From Saitoella complicata NRRL Y-17804 (taxonomy: Eukaryota > Ascomycota > Saitoellomycetes > Saitoellales > Saitoellaceae), in contig NW_017567003.1 of assembly GCF_001661265.1 (NCBI RefSeq), forward strand, positions 369,794 to 433,793: DNA of 64,000 bases. Direction: 5' to 3'. The number at the start of each line of letters is the position of its first letter. The first letter of the stretch is position 1. Under the pieces are notes generated by a model, which saw nothing but the letters and a program-made list of their open reading frames with translations, did not search any database and was not told the origin of the DNA. Positions 43,560 through 55,490 of the stretch are shown piece by piece. The position numbers and the translations under genes are program-made.

Positions 43560-46500
43560 CTACTCATTATCAGTGTCCTCAGGCTTAGGCGTACCTGGCG
43601 CAGACGACAACCAAGCCAAGTGTCTCAACCTTCTACGCTCCTCCTGAGCCTTCTTCTCATTTCTAGTCATCTTCTTCCTCTTCTTCGCCTTACCAACGGC
43701 ACCAGTCTTTGATTCCGCAGCCTTTCCATCGGTCTTCTCCAAGAACTTGGACTCGTCGATACCATCCTTGGTACGGGAAATGACCTTTCCGTTCTTGATA
43801 ATCCACAGCTGGAGACACAACGCGCCGACGAACTCGGAAGAGTGGGAAATGATGACAACGCCACCAGCCCAGTCACGGATAGCGACGGCGAGACCACCAA
43901 GGGAGTCACGGTCCGAGTAGTTTGTAGGCTCGTCGAGAACCAACAAGTGGGGGTTATTCCACATAGCGGCAGCAATAACGACCTTGGCCTTCTGACCACC
44001 CGAAAGACCACGAATAGCGTTATGGTCGGCGATATCACCATCCAACCCAATCTCCTCAAAGTGCTTCCTAATAACCACAGGCGACAACTCACGGTATCCA
44101 AGACCCTCCTTGGACGCAAGGTAATCATTGAACCTCTGCACTATCTACCCTTCTCCCTAGGAACAAACAAATTGAACTTGTGTCCCATATTCTGCCACTT
44201 AACCTCATACTGGAACGTCTTCTTCAACTTCTGACGACCGATGATCATCTCAACCATACGCCTGTCCTCACCATTAGGAGTCTGGACAACGAACGGGGTA
44301 TCCAACTGCGCCTTCTCCTCGTCGGTCAAAATACGAGAAGCCTTTTCCAAGACTTCACGGTCCTCACCTCCAGCGTAACGCCACTGGATGTACTGGTTGG
44401 GAGTGAGATCCATATGCTGCTCAACGTGGTGGAAAGCGTGCTGAGCGACGTATCCGACACGCAGGTTGGGATGCTTGTCAACGGTACCCTCCTGAGGAAT
44501 AACGTCACCGGTCAAAACCTTGATAAGCGTAGACTTACCAGCTCCGTTGGCACCGATGACAGCGACACGGGAAGAGAGAGTGATAGTAGCAGAGACATCA
44601 TCTAAAGACTTCTTCGCGGCTCCGGGGTAGGTAAAGTGACAACGCGTCATCCTCATAATCGCCTTCGTGTTCGACTTAATCCCACTCAAAATCCCAGGCG
44701 GAGGAAACTTGAACTTAACGTTACTAGCATCCAACTTATGACAATTCTTCGTCTCGGGACGGAGATCAACGAAAGTCGAAAGGTTACCCATGTAATAAGC
44801 CAACTTCTTGCGCTCGTAATGGACGATGTCCTTACAGACGTTATCCAAGAACTTGGAGTCGTGGGAGACGATCATGGATGTCATGTGCTCTTGAGAGGTA
44901 AGGTAGGACTCGAGCCATGCGATGTTGGTGATGTCCAAGTGGTTAGTGGGTTCGTCCAACAACAACACATCGACGTTCATCAACATCGCCCGAGCAAGAG
45001 ACAACTTCATCCTCCATCCACCAGACAAACTGCTAACAGGCGCAGCTTGGCGCTCAGGCGTGAACCCGGCCTCGAGGAGAGCAGCGGCGGTTCGCTCCTT
45101 GGTTATACCGAGCTTAACCAATTCCTTATCCTCGGCGACGAAGTCGAGGATGGGAGAAGTAGACTCAGACCCCTGCAAATTATGCTCAACGAAACACGTC
45201 CTAACTTTCCCAGGACTCGGGAACCCCTCCAACTTGCCCGTGGCGATCGCACGCATGAGCGTACTCTTACCCGCACCGTTGTGCGCAACGATACCATACC
45301 TCCTACCACGGTAGAGACGAAGATGGGTGTGGTTAAGCAACATCATCCCACCATACGCGAGGGAGAAACCAACATCAACGATCTTCTCACCAGTCTCATC
45401 GTCGTCGAACTCGTTCGGATGAGCCTTTTTGTATTCTTCAAGGTAGTGGTTAACCATATCCCAACCCAGCTCGATCGACATTTTGGGCGTGCCCAAGACC
45501 GGAGCCATGTATGGGACGACGTAGACCCCAGTCCAAGTCAAAGTAGACAAACGGTCATTGTTGACCATCTGCTCCAAGATGAGACAGAGGGTCTGGTAGA
45601 GGATACCAGAGACGTTGTCAGTAGGGGCTTCCATCCCAACTTCTTAACGACGAAGCCCTCGAGGACGGTATGGATATGCTGGGGAGTAGTCTCATGCGAG
45701 ACATCGGCGGCCTTGGCCTCGGCACCGGCAGCAACCATGGTGTTGTAAGCCTTAGTAGCGAGCGCACAGACCTGGGGCATAGAAGCAACCTTGACAACAC
45801 GCTCCTGCACAAGGGGAATCAACTCCGGCTAGAAGCGAGCCGCGTCAAAGGGGTCCTTGACCAAACGACACAAGTTGTCAGCAACGATGACGGTCTGACG
45901 CAAAACCTCCTGACTCCGTTCATTAAGCGCACGAACCAAGATGGGAACGAGGATAGCGAGGACATGGGCATTGACCTCCGCAACGAAAGCCTGTGCGGAC
46001 AAAGCCTTGATACAGGCGGGGACCTGGGTAGGATTCGCCATACACTCCACAATCAATGGCAAATGAGGCTTAATATCCAAGTTCTCCGCCGTAGCCAACA
46101 ACCCCCGCATACAAGTAATCGCAGTCTCAGACGCCTCAGCCTTCGTATCGTGCATACACAATTGCACAGCGGGGATCAACTCGACCAAATGCTCCGTAAC
46201 CTGCTCCTTGCTGATCTTGGGGAACTTGGCCAAAACCCCCAGCGCGGCGATTTTGGATTGCCATTTGGGGTCGGTGTTGAAGTAGTCTCGGATTGCGGGC
46301 CAAACCGCTACGCCGAGCTCTTCGGGGCGGAAGTTGGAGCACAAGGCTTCGAGGGCGCATGCGGCTGCGTCGCGGACGACTTGTCCTTTGTCCGCGTGGG
46401 TATCGAATAGGGAGGTATTGGAGGAAAAATGGGGTAGCCGGGATCTCAGGGTGTTTGGAGAGCGCGTCAAAGAGACGGTAGTATCCAATCAATGCGGACT

Positions 46501-46716
46501 CGCGCTTGATTCCGTCCTTTTTGTTTTGCGCATTTTGTTGGAGGTTCGCGAGGACGCCTGAATAGATGAGATTTCTGAGCGTCGCAGCAGGTGAGGGGGG
46601 GTGGCATTCAAAAGTCCCTCAGCGAGCTGGTCTGCAACGTGGAGACAGTCATCGGAGGTCTCGGCGATGTAAAGCTGAGCGAGGAGGTCCTCGATTGTGC
46701 CTGTAGGAGCAACCAT
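43560..46716 (-). pseudogene. Translation elongation factor eEF3 pseudogene
   Basis: eEF3 is the fungal ABC-F ATPase that clears E-site tRNA. Nearly the whole gene is recognisable: N-terminus MVAPTGTIEDLLAQLY (46716), HEAT repeats (DPKWQSKIAALGVLAKFPKI), four-helix bundle region, first ATPase (IVAHNGAGKSTLMRAI, SSLSGGWRMKLSLARAM, LLLDEPTNHLD), second ATPase (VIGANGAGKSTLIKVL, LSGGQKAKVVIAAAMW, LVLDEPTNYSD) and the Lys/Arg-rich tail. It is broken at least five times: near 46600, near 46430, an in-frame TAG at 45829-45831, near 45635, and at 44138-44143 where a stop plus a small deletion removes the link between chromodomain insert and second ATPase. The Walker B neighbour Leu is Ser (NYSD). 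It cannot give a full product. Confidence 0.92.
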
Positions 46717-48212
46717 TGAAAAAGACTGAATAAAAATGACCACCTAAAGGAACCTCGAGCCTGCGAAACAACCTTGATTTGCTCGTAGACAGCGATGAGT
46801 GGAGAGGGGTGTGGTTGAGTACGGGAAACGACCGACGTTATACGACGTCACAGCTGGGGTGAGCCGATTGTGCCTTATCGATTCGCCTGCGGGAGGCGCG
46901 GCACGTAGGTCCACCCAAAGCATGCGAAGAAGTCGGCCCGAATCAATTGCCTCCGCTTGCACGGTTTGTCTTGCAAATGGACCGTCTTTTGGCTCGTTTG
47001 AATTTGAAAGATCGTAGGACTTGTAGGGAATGTCACGGGCTCGGGCCCGCTGGTAACGGCTTCACTTTCACGTAACCGGCATTGAACATGACATCCTGTG
47101 AAGGGCCTGGAAGATAACACCGGTAGATAGAGCTGCTGAATACGAACACTTTGACTCCAGACTCGGCAGCCTTGTCTCATGTAACCATGTTCGTTCCTTG
47201 CTGAAAACTCTGTGATTTCATGGGGGGATCCATTCTCCGGCATCGCGCGCGTTTCTCCACACAGCTGCAACGGACTCGACGTACGACAGACCCCGTACAG
47301 GATGACAACGTCCTAACTAACAGGACTAACAGGATCCTGGAACCAACCAGTTAGTACCGACGTTGAGTGTCAATCTTGCGTGCGTGCCTCAATTCTAGTG
47401 ACGTCGAGTTTGACGTTGCCTACCACTTGGTACTAGGGACTCAACGTCGTTTTCGACCACTAGGTTCTCAATGCTGATTGGTCGAGCGACAGCCCACTAA
47501 TGGACGGCACCGCAACGCTTCACCCTACTGCCAACCGCGATTCTACTACGGCTACGTCTACGGACGCGTCTCTACAGCCTCCCTACGTCTCCGCGCCCTC
47601 TACTACAACTACGATGACGCAGACGACCACTTCGTTCTTGCCCGAGACGGCGCACAGTTTCAACCATCCGCGCTCGGCTTGGGATTGCTCGCACAGCCTT
47701 AGGCTTAGATTTACTTAGGGTTGGGTTTACGCACAGTGAGTGAGATGCCCATCTGGATCTCGGCCTCGTCTCTTCGGCATCCTCCCAGCTGTTCGTGGAC
47801 GGTTCCGCGTCGTTCCGGTGCAAGTGCGGCTTCTCCACCACTAGGCAAAGGGAGCAATCATGTCAAGACCGTCTGTCAGTCCCAGGGCGTTGGCATCACC
47901 GGATCGCCAGAGAATTGGAAGTTCAAGTGCGACTGTGGACGGTATGAGAGCGCGGACGGCTGGAATTTTTCTCAGACATTACGACGATTGCCATCAACCA
48001 ACTACCGCGTCTTAATAGCCCCCCAGGTTATCATAGCCCGCTTCGCACTGGGTCCTCCCCAACCCTTCCTTGCCTGGTTCGCCAGCGTTGCCCAGAAAGC
48101 CTCCCCTTTCGTGTTCCCAACTTCGTACGAAATCCCCGGTCCTCGACGGCAAATCCGCCATCCTACGATTCGAAAACGATGGCCCCCATGACCAGTCTCC
48201 CACTCAGATGTC
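46717..48212. other. Subtelomeric stretch without firm genes
   Basis: About 1.5 kb. A plus-strand piece at 47800-47960 (FRCKCGFSTTRQREQSCQD) could belong with the next feature. At 47280-47470 there are several related CAACGT and CTAACAGGA words, perhaps worn repeats. Confidence 0.35.
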
Positions 48213-48752
48213 ATGACCGTCGTCGAAAACGCAGCGCGCACCGTGAGCAACCACAAGAAAAGGACCCAGATTCTTTTGCGCGACGTCAACGATCCTTCGG
48301 ATATTTCTCCCTGGTTGAACTTCCGTCGTTGGAAGGAACACTTTGGCAGACATGGAGGAGATCTCCGACTGTGGTATGGGAAGATGGTGTATATTCACAC
48401 CAGACGAGATGCCCTGGTCAACTCGCTCCGTCCAGCCGTGAAGAACATCTTCACCGCGTGCGAGGACGTCGTGGGCACGCAGCAGCGATCTTTCCTGGAG
48501 CATCTCAACAGCCCCAACTCCGAGGAGACGAACCTGAAGCCCTTCACCGTGCGACCCGATCGGGGTACAATGATGAAATACAGGAATCAGTGGCTGCAGT
48601 TGTTGGTTTACCTGATCAAGTCCATGGAAGGAGACGCGGAAGCCGATTCCTTGGATCCCGATGGAAAGGAACGTCGCACCCAACAATTGATCGCAGACAT
48701 CAGCGAGACATTAGTTGGCCTGCCCCTTCCCATCCACGACGAATTCGCATAA
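48213..48752 (+). pseudogene. Fragment resembling N-terminal region of fungal telomere-linked helicase-type proteins
   Basis: A frame of 179 residues with NDPSDISPWLNFRRWKEHFG, then CEDVVGTQQRSFLEHLNSPN and GTMMKYRNQWLQLLVYLIKS. The SPWL-x3-RW-x2-HF pattern followed by a KYR-x-W-x2-LL motif resembles the conserved region before the helicase or recombinase part of large subtelomeric and mobile-element proteins in fungi. No helicase motif is present here. Assignment is from memory and weak; it may be a plain hypothetical. Confidence 0.35.
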
Positions 48753-49453
48753 ACTTTGCCGCAGCGCTGGGCATAGCCTCTACTAAGGACGTTTTTCTCA
48801 ATGTCAGCTTCTTGACCGAAAATCATGCGACCTGGTCCGACAACCTTGTCATATGCCTTCGGCTGTGTTTGAAGTAAATTCGCCCTGCAGCCAGAAAGAT
48901 CGGCCTTGCGAGTGAAACGGCAGGCTGGGTTATCGTCTAAGCTGCCCATGCGTCTCCTACCAGTCCCAACATGCGCGTAACGCCTGGAATGCTGTTGGGC
49001 TTGACGTGGTTTACCCTTTTCGATGTCGCTTTCGAATTCTTGGTCCCGATCAGGACCGGTGGCCTTAGTCGAAATTAGCGGCAGAGGTTCAGCGACGCAG
49101 GACTGCCCAGGTTTGGACATTCCATACTGTTGCAGGAAGTCTTCGCGTGGTGGACATTGCCGGGCGCTAGGAGCGATGACGGAAAGGCTCGAAGACGCAC
49201 GGCAAGGTTGACAACTTTCAATGCCATCTCATGAATGAGTTATCGCGGCTGATCACTGAGCTCCTTGATTGCTTTCGGGTACGGTGCTTGCATATGCTCT
49301 TGCTCCTTGACGCGCTGTTGGAGCTGCCCTCTTGATTAGGTACGTTTGGACAGTAGCACGGAGCGCGCGGCCAAAGTCGATTCAGCAAAACGAGAGAAAA
49401 TGTGCATGAGCTAAAGCTGAGATTGAGATTAAATTTGTAGTTGTCGCAGAATG
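48753..49453. other. Subtelomeric stretch without recognised genes
   Basis: About 700 bp; nothing recognised. Confidence 0.4.
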
Positions 49454-50050
49454 TCAGCGATGGTGATGCTTAGGCGAATGGAGTGAGCGAAAATGGATGA
49501 GCTGAGCCTGAGTACAAGAATAGCAGGAGAGATAGTACGTCACGCCGGGAAAGAGGCCCGCTTCTGCCACGCCGAGGAAGAACCGTGCGGCACGGAGTCC
49601 GGAGAAGTTTTGGACGAGACCCATGAGGGTCATGCACGTGCCCCAACAGAGCATGATCCCGGAAATCCAGATACTCGGTCGCAAGCGCTTCAGGAGGATA
49701 TTGGAAGGTACTTCGAAGAGGGCGTAAGGGAAGAAGAATGCGGTGAGGGTGCAGAGGTATTGTTGGTCGATCATGTGCAGATCTTTGTCCAAGCCGTCGA
49801 TTTTCGCGTTACCGATGTTCGCGCGATCGAGAAACGAGAGGAGGTAGAGGAAGGACAGGTAGGGGATTAGACACCAGTCGATTTTGCGGAGGAGAGCCCG
49901 GTCTGCGGCGGGGTCGGCTAGGGCTGGATCAACGGGAAGGTCGAGGTGGCCATGTTTGAGAGAGGGAGAGTCGGGTGGGGCGGCGTATGTGCCTTTCTCG
50001 GGATCGAGGCTTTCGAGGTGAATGACTTGGTTTTTGTCGAAGTCTGACAT
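49454..50050 (-). pseudogene. 5' fragment of an MFS transporter (allantoate permease/Dal5 type)
   Basis: Starts MSDFDKNQVIHLESLDPEKG and passes into LLRKIDWCLIPYLSFLYLLS, FLDRANIGNAKIDGL, YALFEVPSNILLKRLRPSIW and RFFLGVAEAGLFPGVTYYLS, which are helices 1-4 of the anion:cation symporter MFS group, with the DRANIGNA and FEVPSN motifs. Right after GVTYYLSC the family sequence (usually a WY-K/R motif) is lost and the frame stops. Eight helices are missing. Its promoter and start appear intact, so a short product could still be made. Confidence 0.75.
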
Positions 50051-50235
50051 CTTCGTTTGCATGCAGCTTCAAATCGAGGAGGGACAACTACAAAAGACGT
50101 GGACCAGTCCACCTTTATAGCACAGCCTAATGCGAGGACGGACGAGGTGGATTGACCGATCGCGACGCTAAACTGCGGGTGCGGCGGGGAAGGCAACTGC
50201 GGCTACTTGTCTGGGGAAATGGCCCCCAACGTTAG

Positions 50236-51854
50236 ATGCATAAACGGACTTCATTCCCGTGCCTGTGGCAGTCGCAGTCGGAGTCCGACTGTGCGTTTGA
50301 GTGTGAATGTGAAAAAGATGGCAACCCAGACTTCCTACGCCGCGAGGTATATAATGCCAAGCGAGACATCAAAACGGCAAAACTTGGGGGACGCACACCA
50401 ATTGTTGCCTTGTTGGATAACCTTCAAGAAGAGGGTCTGCCATTCCGTCACAGAGTGGACGATGAGAATCACGTCACTGGTCTTATCTTCACTCATCCTC
50501 GATCGGTTAGTTTCACCAAGCGCTTTCGAACTGTGTTGGTCATGGACTGCACCTACAAAACCAACAAGTTCCAGATGCCACTCCTCCACATTGTTGGGAT
50601 GACTTGGTGCAACACTCCCTTCACCTCTGCCTTGTGCTTATTCTCCACGGAAACTCGGGAGGACTATCTCTGGGCACTGCGCATGTACTCGGATCTTATG
50701 GGTGGTTTTTCACCTCATGTCATTGTCACAGACCGAGAACTCGCTCTTATGAATGCCAACGATGAAGTGTTTCCCAATGCTGCAAAGTTGTTGTGTCGCT
50801 GGCATATTGAGAAAAATGTGCTCACAAACCGCAAGGGTGTCTTTCCAACCAATGAGGACTGGGTTGATTTCCTCAAGACAGTGCAACGTCTCATGAACTC
50901 GTCTACAGAGGCATTGTTTGAGCAGAACCTGGAGAGTTTACTGTATGAGTATGAAAGGTCACTGCTTACATCCATACTGCCCTCCCCTACTAAACTTACT
51001 TCGTCTCAGCCTGGGTTGATGCTGTTACTCACCTTGGTTCCTCGGTGACATCTCGAGCTGAAGGTGCCCACAAATGTCTCAAGGGTCACATTCAGGTCAG
51101 CACGGGTAACCTCCTTACTGTCGTCAATCGATCTCGTTCATCCATGGAGGAACAATACCAAGAGATCCTGGGCCAGGTTGCTAAGGAGAAGACAAGTGCT
51201 GCGACTTCTTTAACAGCTCCTTTCTTTGCCGATGTCAAGTTCAAGGTTTCTGCCTTGGCGCTGAGCATGATCGAGCAACAATACATCCTTGCACGTCGGG
51301 AGTTGGCCACCGAGTTCAGGTTGCCCACATGTCGGGGTTACATGAAGCGGGTTTTTGGTCTACCCTGCGCCCATGCCAGCATCGAGGCATTGGAGGGAGA
51401 TCGTGTTCTCTCTATTAACGATGTACATAAGCAGTGGCATTTTGTCCTCGACGGGAACTACATTGGGGGACCTGCAACTGCTGAAGCCAACCAACAAATT
51501 CGTGATCCTCAAGTCTTCAACGCTAGAGGACGCCCGAGAGGCTCTCAAAACTGCCAACCAGCCATACCACAAAGCTCAACTCAGTGAGATCCCAGTGCCT
51601 TTGAGATCGTTCAGGCCCCAGCAAGGCTCTGTGGTTTATGCAGGCGCCCCGGGCATGATCGGAGGGCATGTGAGCTTCGTGGAACCCAAACACCAAGCCA
51701 GACTCAGCATCCTATTGCTCCAGTGAATGGTGGGCCATCTCGACCTTGGTTTGTACCGTCCTATGATCCCCTCCAAGCTGCTCCGGTGCAATATCAGTTT
51801 TATGGCCCTCCCCCCGGGGCGCCGTGGAATTATTTTGCTGGGTATGGGCACTGA
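50236..51854 (+). pseudogene. MULE-type DNA transposase with SWIM and CCHC zinc knuckle, decaying
   Basis: The transposase core reads TVLVMDCTYKTNKFQMPLLH (first catalytic Asp, DCTYKTN), IVTDRELALMNANDEVFPNA (second Asp in TDRE) and LCRWHIEKNVLT (the C/H-W-H motif), as in MULE transposases. An intron with a fine branch site (TACTAAAC) ends at 51009; after it come TSRAEGAHKCLKGHIQ and the SWIM-like GYMKRVFGLPCAHA. Donors at 50943, 50949 or 50958 all put exon 2 out of frame by one base; a weak GTTTAC donor at 50936 would keep it. A TGA at about 51585 cuts the frame, but past it the same frame stays open to 51854 with a CCHC knuckle CGLCRRPGHDRRAC and a Pro/Tyr-rich tail. Terminal inverted repeats were not found. 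Confidence 0.85.
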
Positions 51855-51960
51855 GGAGTCCGTGGGAGTGTTCTGGCTTTCTTTTTGTACATACTGCTAA
51901 TGTAAATAATATTATCTTGTCTTGTTCTGCTCTGATCTCTCCAATTTGGCCGGCTGCAGC

Positions 51961-52037
51961 GCGGTATCCGGGCGCGGTATCCGGGCGCGGTATCCGGGCG
52001 CGGGGGTGTGGCACGAAGAAACGGGGGTGTGGCACGA
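51961..52037 (+). repeat. Short tandem repeats beside the MULE
   Basis: Three copies of the 13-mer GCGGTATCCGGGC (51961-51999), then GGGGGTGTGGCACGA twice (52002-52016 and 52023-52037). They may mark the old edge of the transposon. Confidence 0.8.
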
Positions 52038-52210
52038 TCAGGACCCTATATTTACCCCAAGACGAAGAGGGATAAAAGAAGCAAGGTTGCCGATGAGAAA
52101 CCTGAGTGTATGAAATGCCAGAGACAAAACAAGACTAGACTAATTTTCCCTATGGCGGGTCTGGCACGACTTGTTTCGCTCCTATTGCTTGCGGCTCTCC
52201 CTCTCCTGAC

Positions 52211-52390
52211 ATGACTTGTGGAGGAACGCAGCGGTACATCTGTGGGGCTGGATATTACTGTTCTCAGTCCGGTTGGTGTAGTAATAGCAAGGCATTCTAC
52301 GTCTTTGGTGCTTTGAACTTTGCGTGGACATTCGTCGTGTACTTCTTCCCCCAGACTGCTCAGCGTTCTTTGGAATCGATCGAGATTTTA
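52211..52390 (+). pseudogene. 3' fragment of a sugar-type MFS transporter
   Basis: The frame contains KAFYVFGALNFAWTFVVYFF and PQTAQRSLESIEILC. This is the last helix and the PETAGRSLEEID-like tail of sugar porters, with Glu changed to Gln. Nothing upstream belongs to the transporter. An overlapping minus-strand frame (52182-52769) has one hydrophobic stretch but no recognised family. Confidence 0.6.
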
Positions 52391-53522
52391 TGTTCATGTC
52401 TGTATGCGCATGTCCACTTGCTGGAGCCGCTACCTCAACTGCCGTCGTTGCAGGCATATTCGCAATCGCAACCGTCGAAGCGACCTCCGCCACGATCGAA
52501 GAGTGATGGGAATGAAGGGCATTGATAGAAACTGATGATTTTTCCTCATCACTTCCATGCTCATGTACCAGAGAAAGGCTGGCGATGAAGCCGAGTGTGG
52601 CCGGTATGTATGCTGCGGCGCGCATCTCGACTGTTTGCCAGCAGGCCAAGGCTACCCCAGCGCCTGTCAGTGACAAGACCGAGTTGCCTACTAACGTTGA
52701 AGCCATCCGCTGGTTTCCTGTCGAGTGACTTAGCGTGAGAAGGTCATCGATCTTTCGCCGTAATCTCAAACTTGGCGTACAACATAAGCTGTGACAGATA
52801 ACACCACAAGGAACTCATGGGTGTGTGAATCTGATTTGGCATGCCTTGATTAGAGCTCAGACATCAATAACTACTGAGTATTTGACAATGATTCAGCGAC
52901 TGTCTCAAGGCCGTTTGTTCTGCGGACTCTAGCGTACTATTATTCGGTCAGTCCTAATCATGATGATGAGTTTGTTGGAGACAGAATGTTGGGAATTGGA
53001 GACTCGTGATGAATTGCGAATTGTCCATGTGGGACGTGACCTATTGGTCTGAAGACATGTTGGGTCATGAATCTAAATTATGCATGCGACTTGGCTAACG
53101 TACGGATCTTGCAGGCCGTCTGAGACGAAATTATACGCGGGCCGAACATCACCTTAGTCAGTGCGAGCTTGGCCGATGCCGAAGCAACTCATGCCCCTTC
53201 TTCGGCCGATATTAATGTCAACCGTTGATCAAGGCCTTGACTGGTGACATCATTCCCCAAGAGGGTATCGTATCCTGAGCAGCGTATGGGTTTGACTCCG
53301 AAGCGGGGCATCCTGTGGCGGTATGTCGGTGGTGATGATCGTAAGGTTCTCGAAAACGCGTGACTGTCACGCAGCTTGACTTCATAATAAAATGCCTGTC
53401 GTCATGACGTCTCTCCAGAGCATGTTTTGCTATCTTTGATATTGATATCCAACCTCCGGGAGTGAGATTGCTATGTAATATTGAGTAATATATCTTTAGA
53501 CCATAACGCCACGGTTTTACAT
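52391..53522. other. Subtelomeric stretch without firm genes
   Basis: About 1.1 kb. Low-level coding character on the minus strand up to 52769; the rest shows nothing. Confidence 0.35.
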
Positions 53523-54494
53523 TCACTCCTGGTCTCTGCCGTCCTTTCCGACTCTTTCCTTCCACTCGAGACCTCCAGCTGACCCTCTCTTCTGTCTTTC
53601 GTCCCGGAATGTACTCGTCCTCCTCGTAATCCCCTCCCTTCTCTCTATGCGCCGCAGCAAATACGCATCGCGGCCATCGCCCTCGGCAATCGCCGAGCCC
53701 GGCATGTTGTCATCCTCATGACTCGGCTCATCCACTTCTCTGCCTTCCTCCATAGTCACCTCGCGGACCGTTCGAAGATTCCCAGATCTAGTAAGGTTCG
53801 GTTGACCGTGGGTGCCGCCGACGGACTCCATGGTGAATGCAGACGCGGTGGGCGCATCGAGGATGGCAAGTTCTTCTGCGGTGAAGAACCGCGGGAAGAC
53901 CAAGGTGCGAACCGGGATTAGGATCATGATGATCAATGGGAAGCCGATCGCCGCGATGGTCTGTGTAATAGCAAAGGTTCCGGCGAAACCCAGCAACATG
54001 AACCCGACAAAAGCGTAAACCGCGATCTTGCGACATCGGTTCAACGGCTCCGACTTGGACGTAAGGGAGCGCTCGCGAAAGAGATAAACGAGTTTCAAGG
54101 TGAGCCCATTCTCTTCGAGTGCGTAGATGCCCATGACCCAAAACAGCCCCGCCAACACGGCTTGCGGGATGAGTCCCAGGACAACGAGCAACGGTCCGGA
54201 CATACACCCCAACGTTAAAAGCCCCTGCGCCAGGTTACTCACCCGCTGCTCTACAACATGATCGATCACACTGATCTGTCTGTCTTCTCCATTCTCTGCC
54301 GAAGCTTTCTCGTCAATGACCCGTTTCGTGACGCACAGTGCTGCGGTGTGGAAGGGCGCTTGTGGGATGAGACCGTTAGGAGCGGGAAGGCCTAGGATAC
54401 CAGAGACGAAGGTGGTCACGCCAAGAAGGAAGAAGTCCCAGTGGAAGGCGGCGGGCTTCCGGAGGGGAAATTCGGAGCCTTGAGCGATGAGAGA
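53523..54494 (-). pseudogene. C-terminal half of a BOR1/SLC4-type anion transporter
   Basis: An exon of 323 codons begins at a GT-AG acceptor (GTACAG, 54495-54500) and reads SLIAQGSEFPLRKPAAFHWD, then FFLLGVTTFVSGILGLPAPN and GLIPQAPFHTAALCV, followed by membrane helices and a charged cytosolic tail ending GKDGRDQE. This is the second half of the borate/bicarbonate transporter fold. The first half is absent upstream but present, on the other strand, at 57470-58606, ending at exactly the exon boundary where this half starts. No stop interrupts this half. Confidence 0.88.
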
Positions 54495-54616
54495 CTGTAC
54501 GTCACTGACTTGCAATAATACCAAGGAGAGCGGCAACTTGCTCGGTTGAGGCCTTGATTAGATGTATGTCAGGCTTCTTGGTCTCCAAGAGGTAGGGTTT
54601 AAGGTCAAAAACTCAC

Positions 54617-55123
54617 AACAAATATGTGCAGCATCGTAGCCAGATGATGGTTAGCACGGGCGATCCCGTGTTTCATGAGATAGCGATCGAGGATCTCACA
54701 AAATTTTCCAAATTCCTCGCACAAGCTCAACTCAGCAGACTTTGAATCCAGCATCTTACCGATCATACCCTCCACCGAGAGTTTGGATAAATCAGTTTGA
54801 CGAGACGATCGGCGATTTCGAAACCCTCCAGGGCCAGCTCAGGCTCCGATCGATTTGTCTCCTGGGACTTAGTCCAGGTGGGTTTCAAGGCGGCCGCAAA
54901 ATACTCGGATGAGGAGGTCAAGAGCGCGCTGTGCACTTTAACGAAGCCGGAGATGAAAGTCAACTTGGCATCAGGAGCCGGCGTGACTTGCTCAATGAAC
55001 TGCTTGAATTTGAGCACAAACAACGGCTGAAATGGCTCTGAAACTTGCCTCGACAGTTATTTCACCATTGGCACCCACCTGAGGCCTTTCTGGACTGAAT
55101 AGAAGCTCTTCACTGAGTTCCAT
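54617..55123 (-). pseudogene. BTB/POZ protein pseudogene (paralogue 1)
   Basis: Exon 1 encodes MELSEELLFSPERPQ and ends at a GC donor (GAG|GCAAGT). Exon 2 reads FIEQVTPAPDAKLTFISGFV, then KVHSALLTSSSEYFAAALKP, the BTB core. After LVKLIYPNS one base is lost (near 54780) and the frame moves to LSVEGMIGKMLDSKSAELSL and FCEILDRYLMKHGIARANHH, matching paralogue 2 at 55932-56422. The 3' exon equivalent to 55491-55870 is missing; past 54617 the sequence is unrelated. Confidence 0.72.
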
Positions 55124-55490
55124 CACGCCTGTAGGTTCATGTCATAGACGTTGTTCGGTCCATCTGATATCTTATTTACGGAGCACAGGTCACCATGGAT
55201 GTAAGCACTTGAGCGAAGCCCGTGACGAGTATACAGCTACCATATTCGTGACTGACTTGAGATGAGCTTTCTCGCTTGTGAAGTGGCAAAAATCAGCACA
55301 TATTATGTATATCATTTGGGTTAGCCCTAATTGCACCGGTAACTTCAGTCAATCTGCCCGTAAGCCAGTCATTGTGGTGGTGGACCGAAGAAATATGAAA
55401 ACCACCCAATTCCTGGCCTACGGAGAGTGATTATCCCCAAATGCCGTTCCAGCACTACTCATGGTATTGCGGTACAAGTTTCAGCAAGTT

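Noticed and set aside
44636-45748. 370-codon plus-strand frame opposite eEF3
   Set aside because: Antisense shadow of the ATPase region; no recognisable protein.
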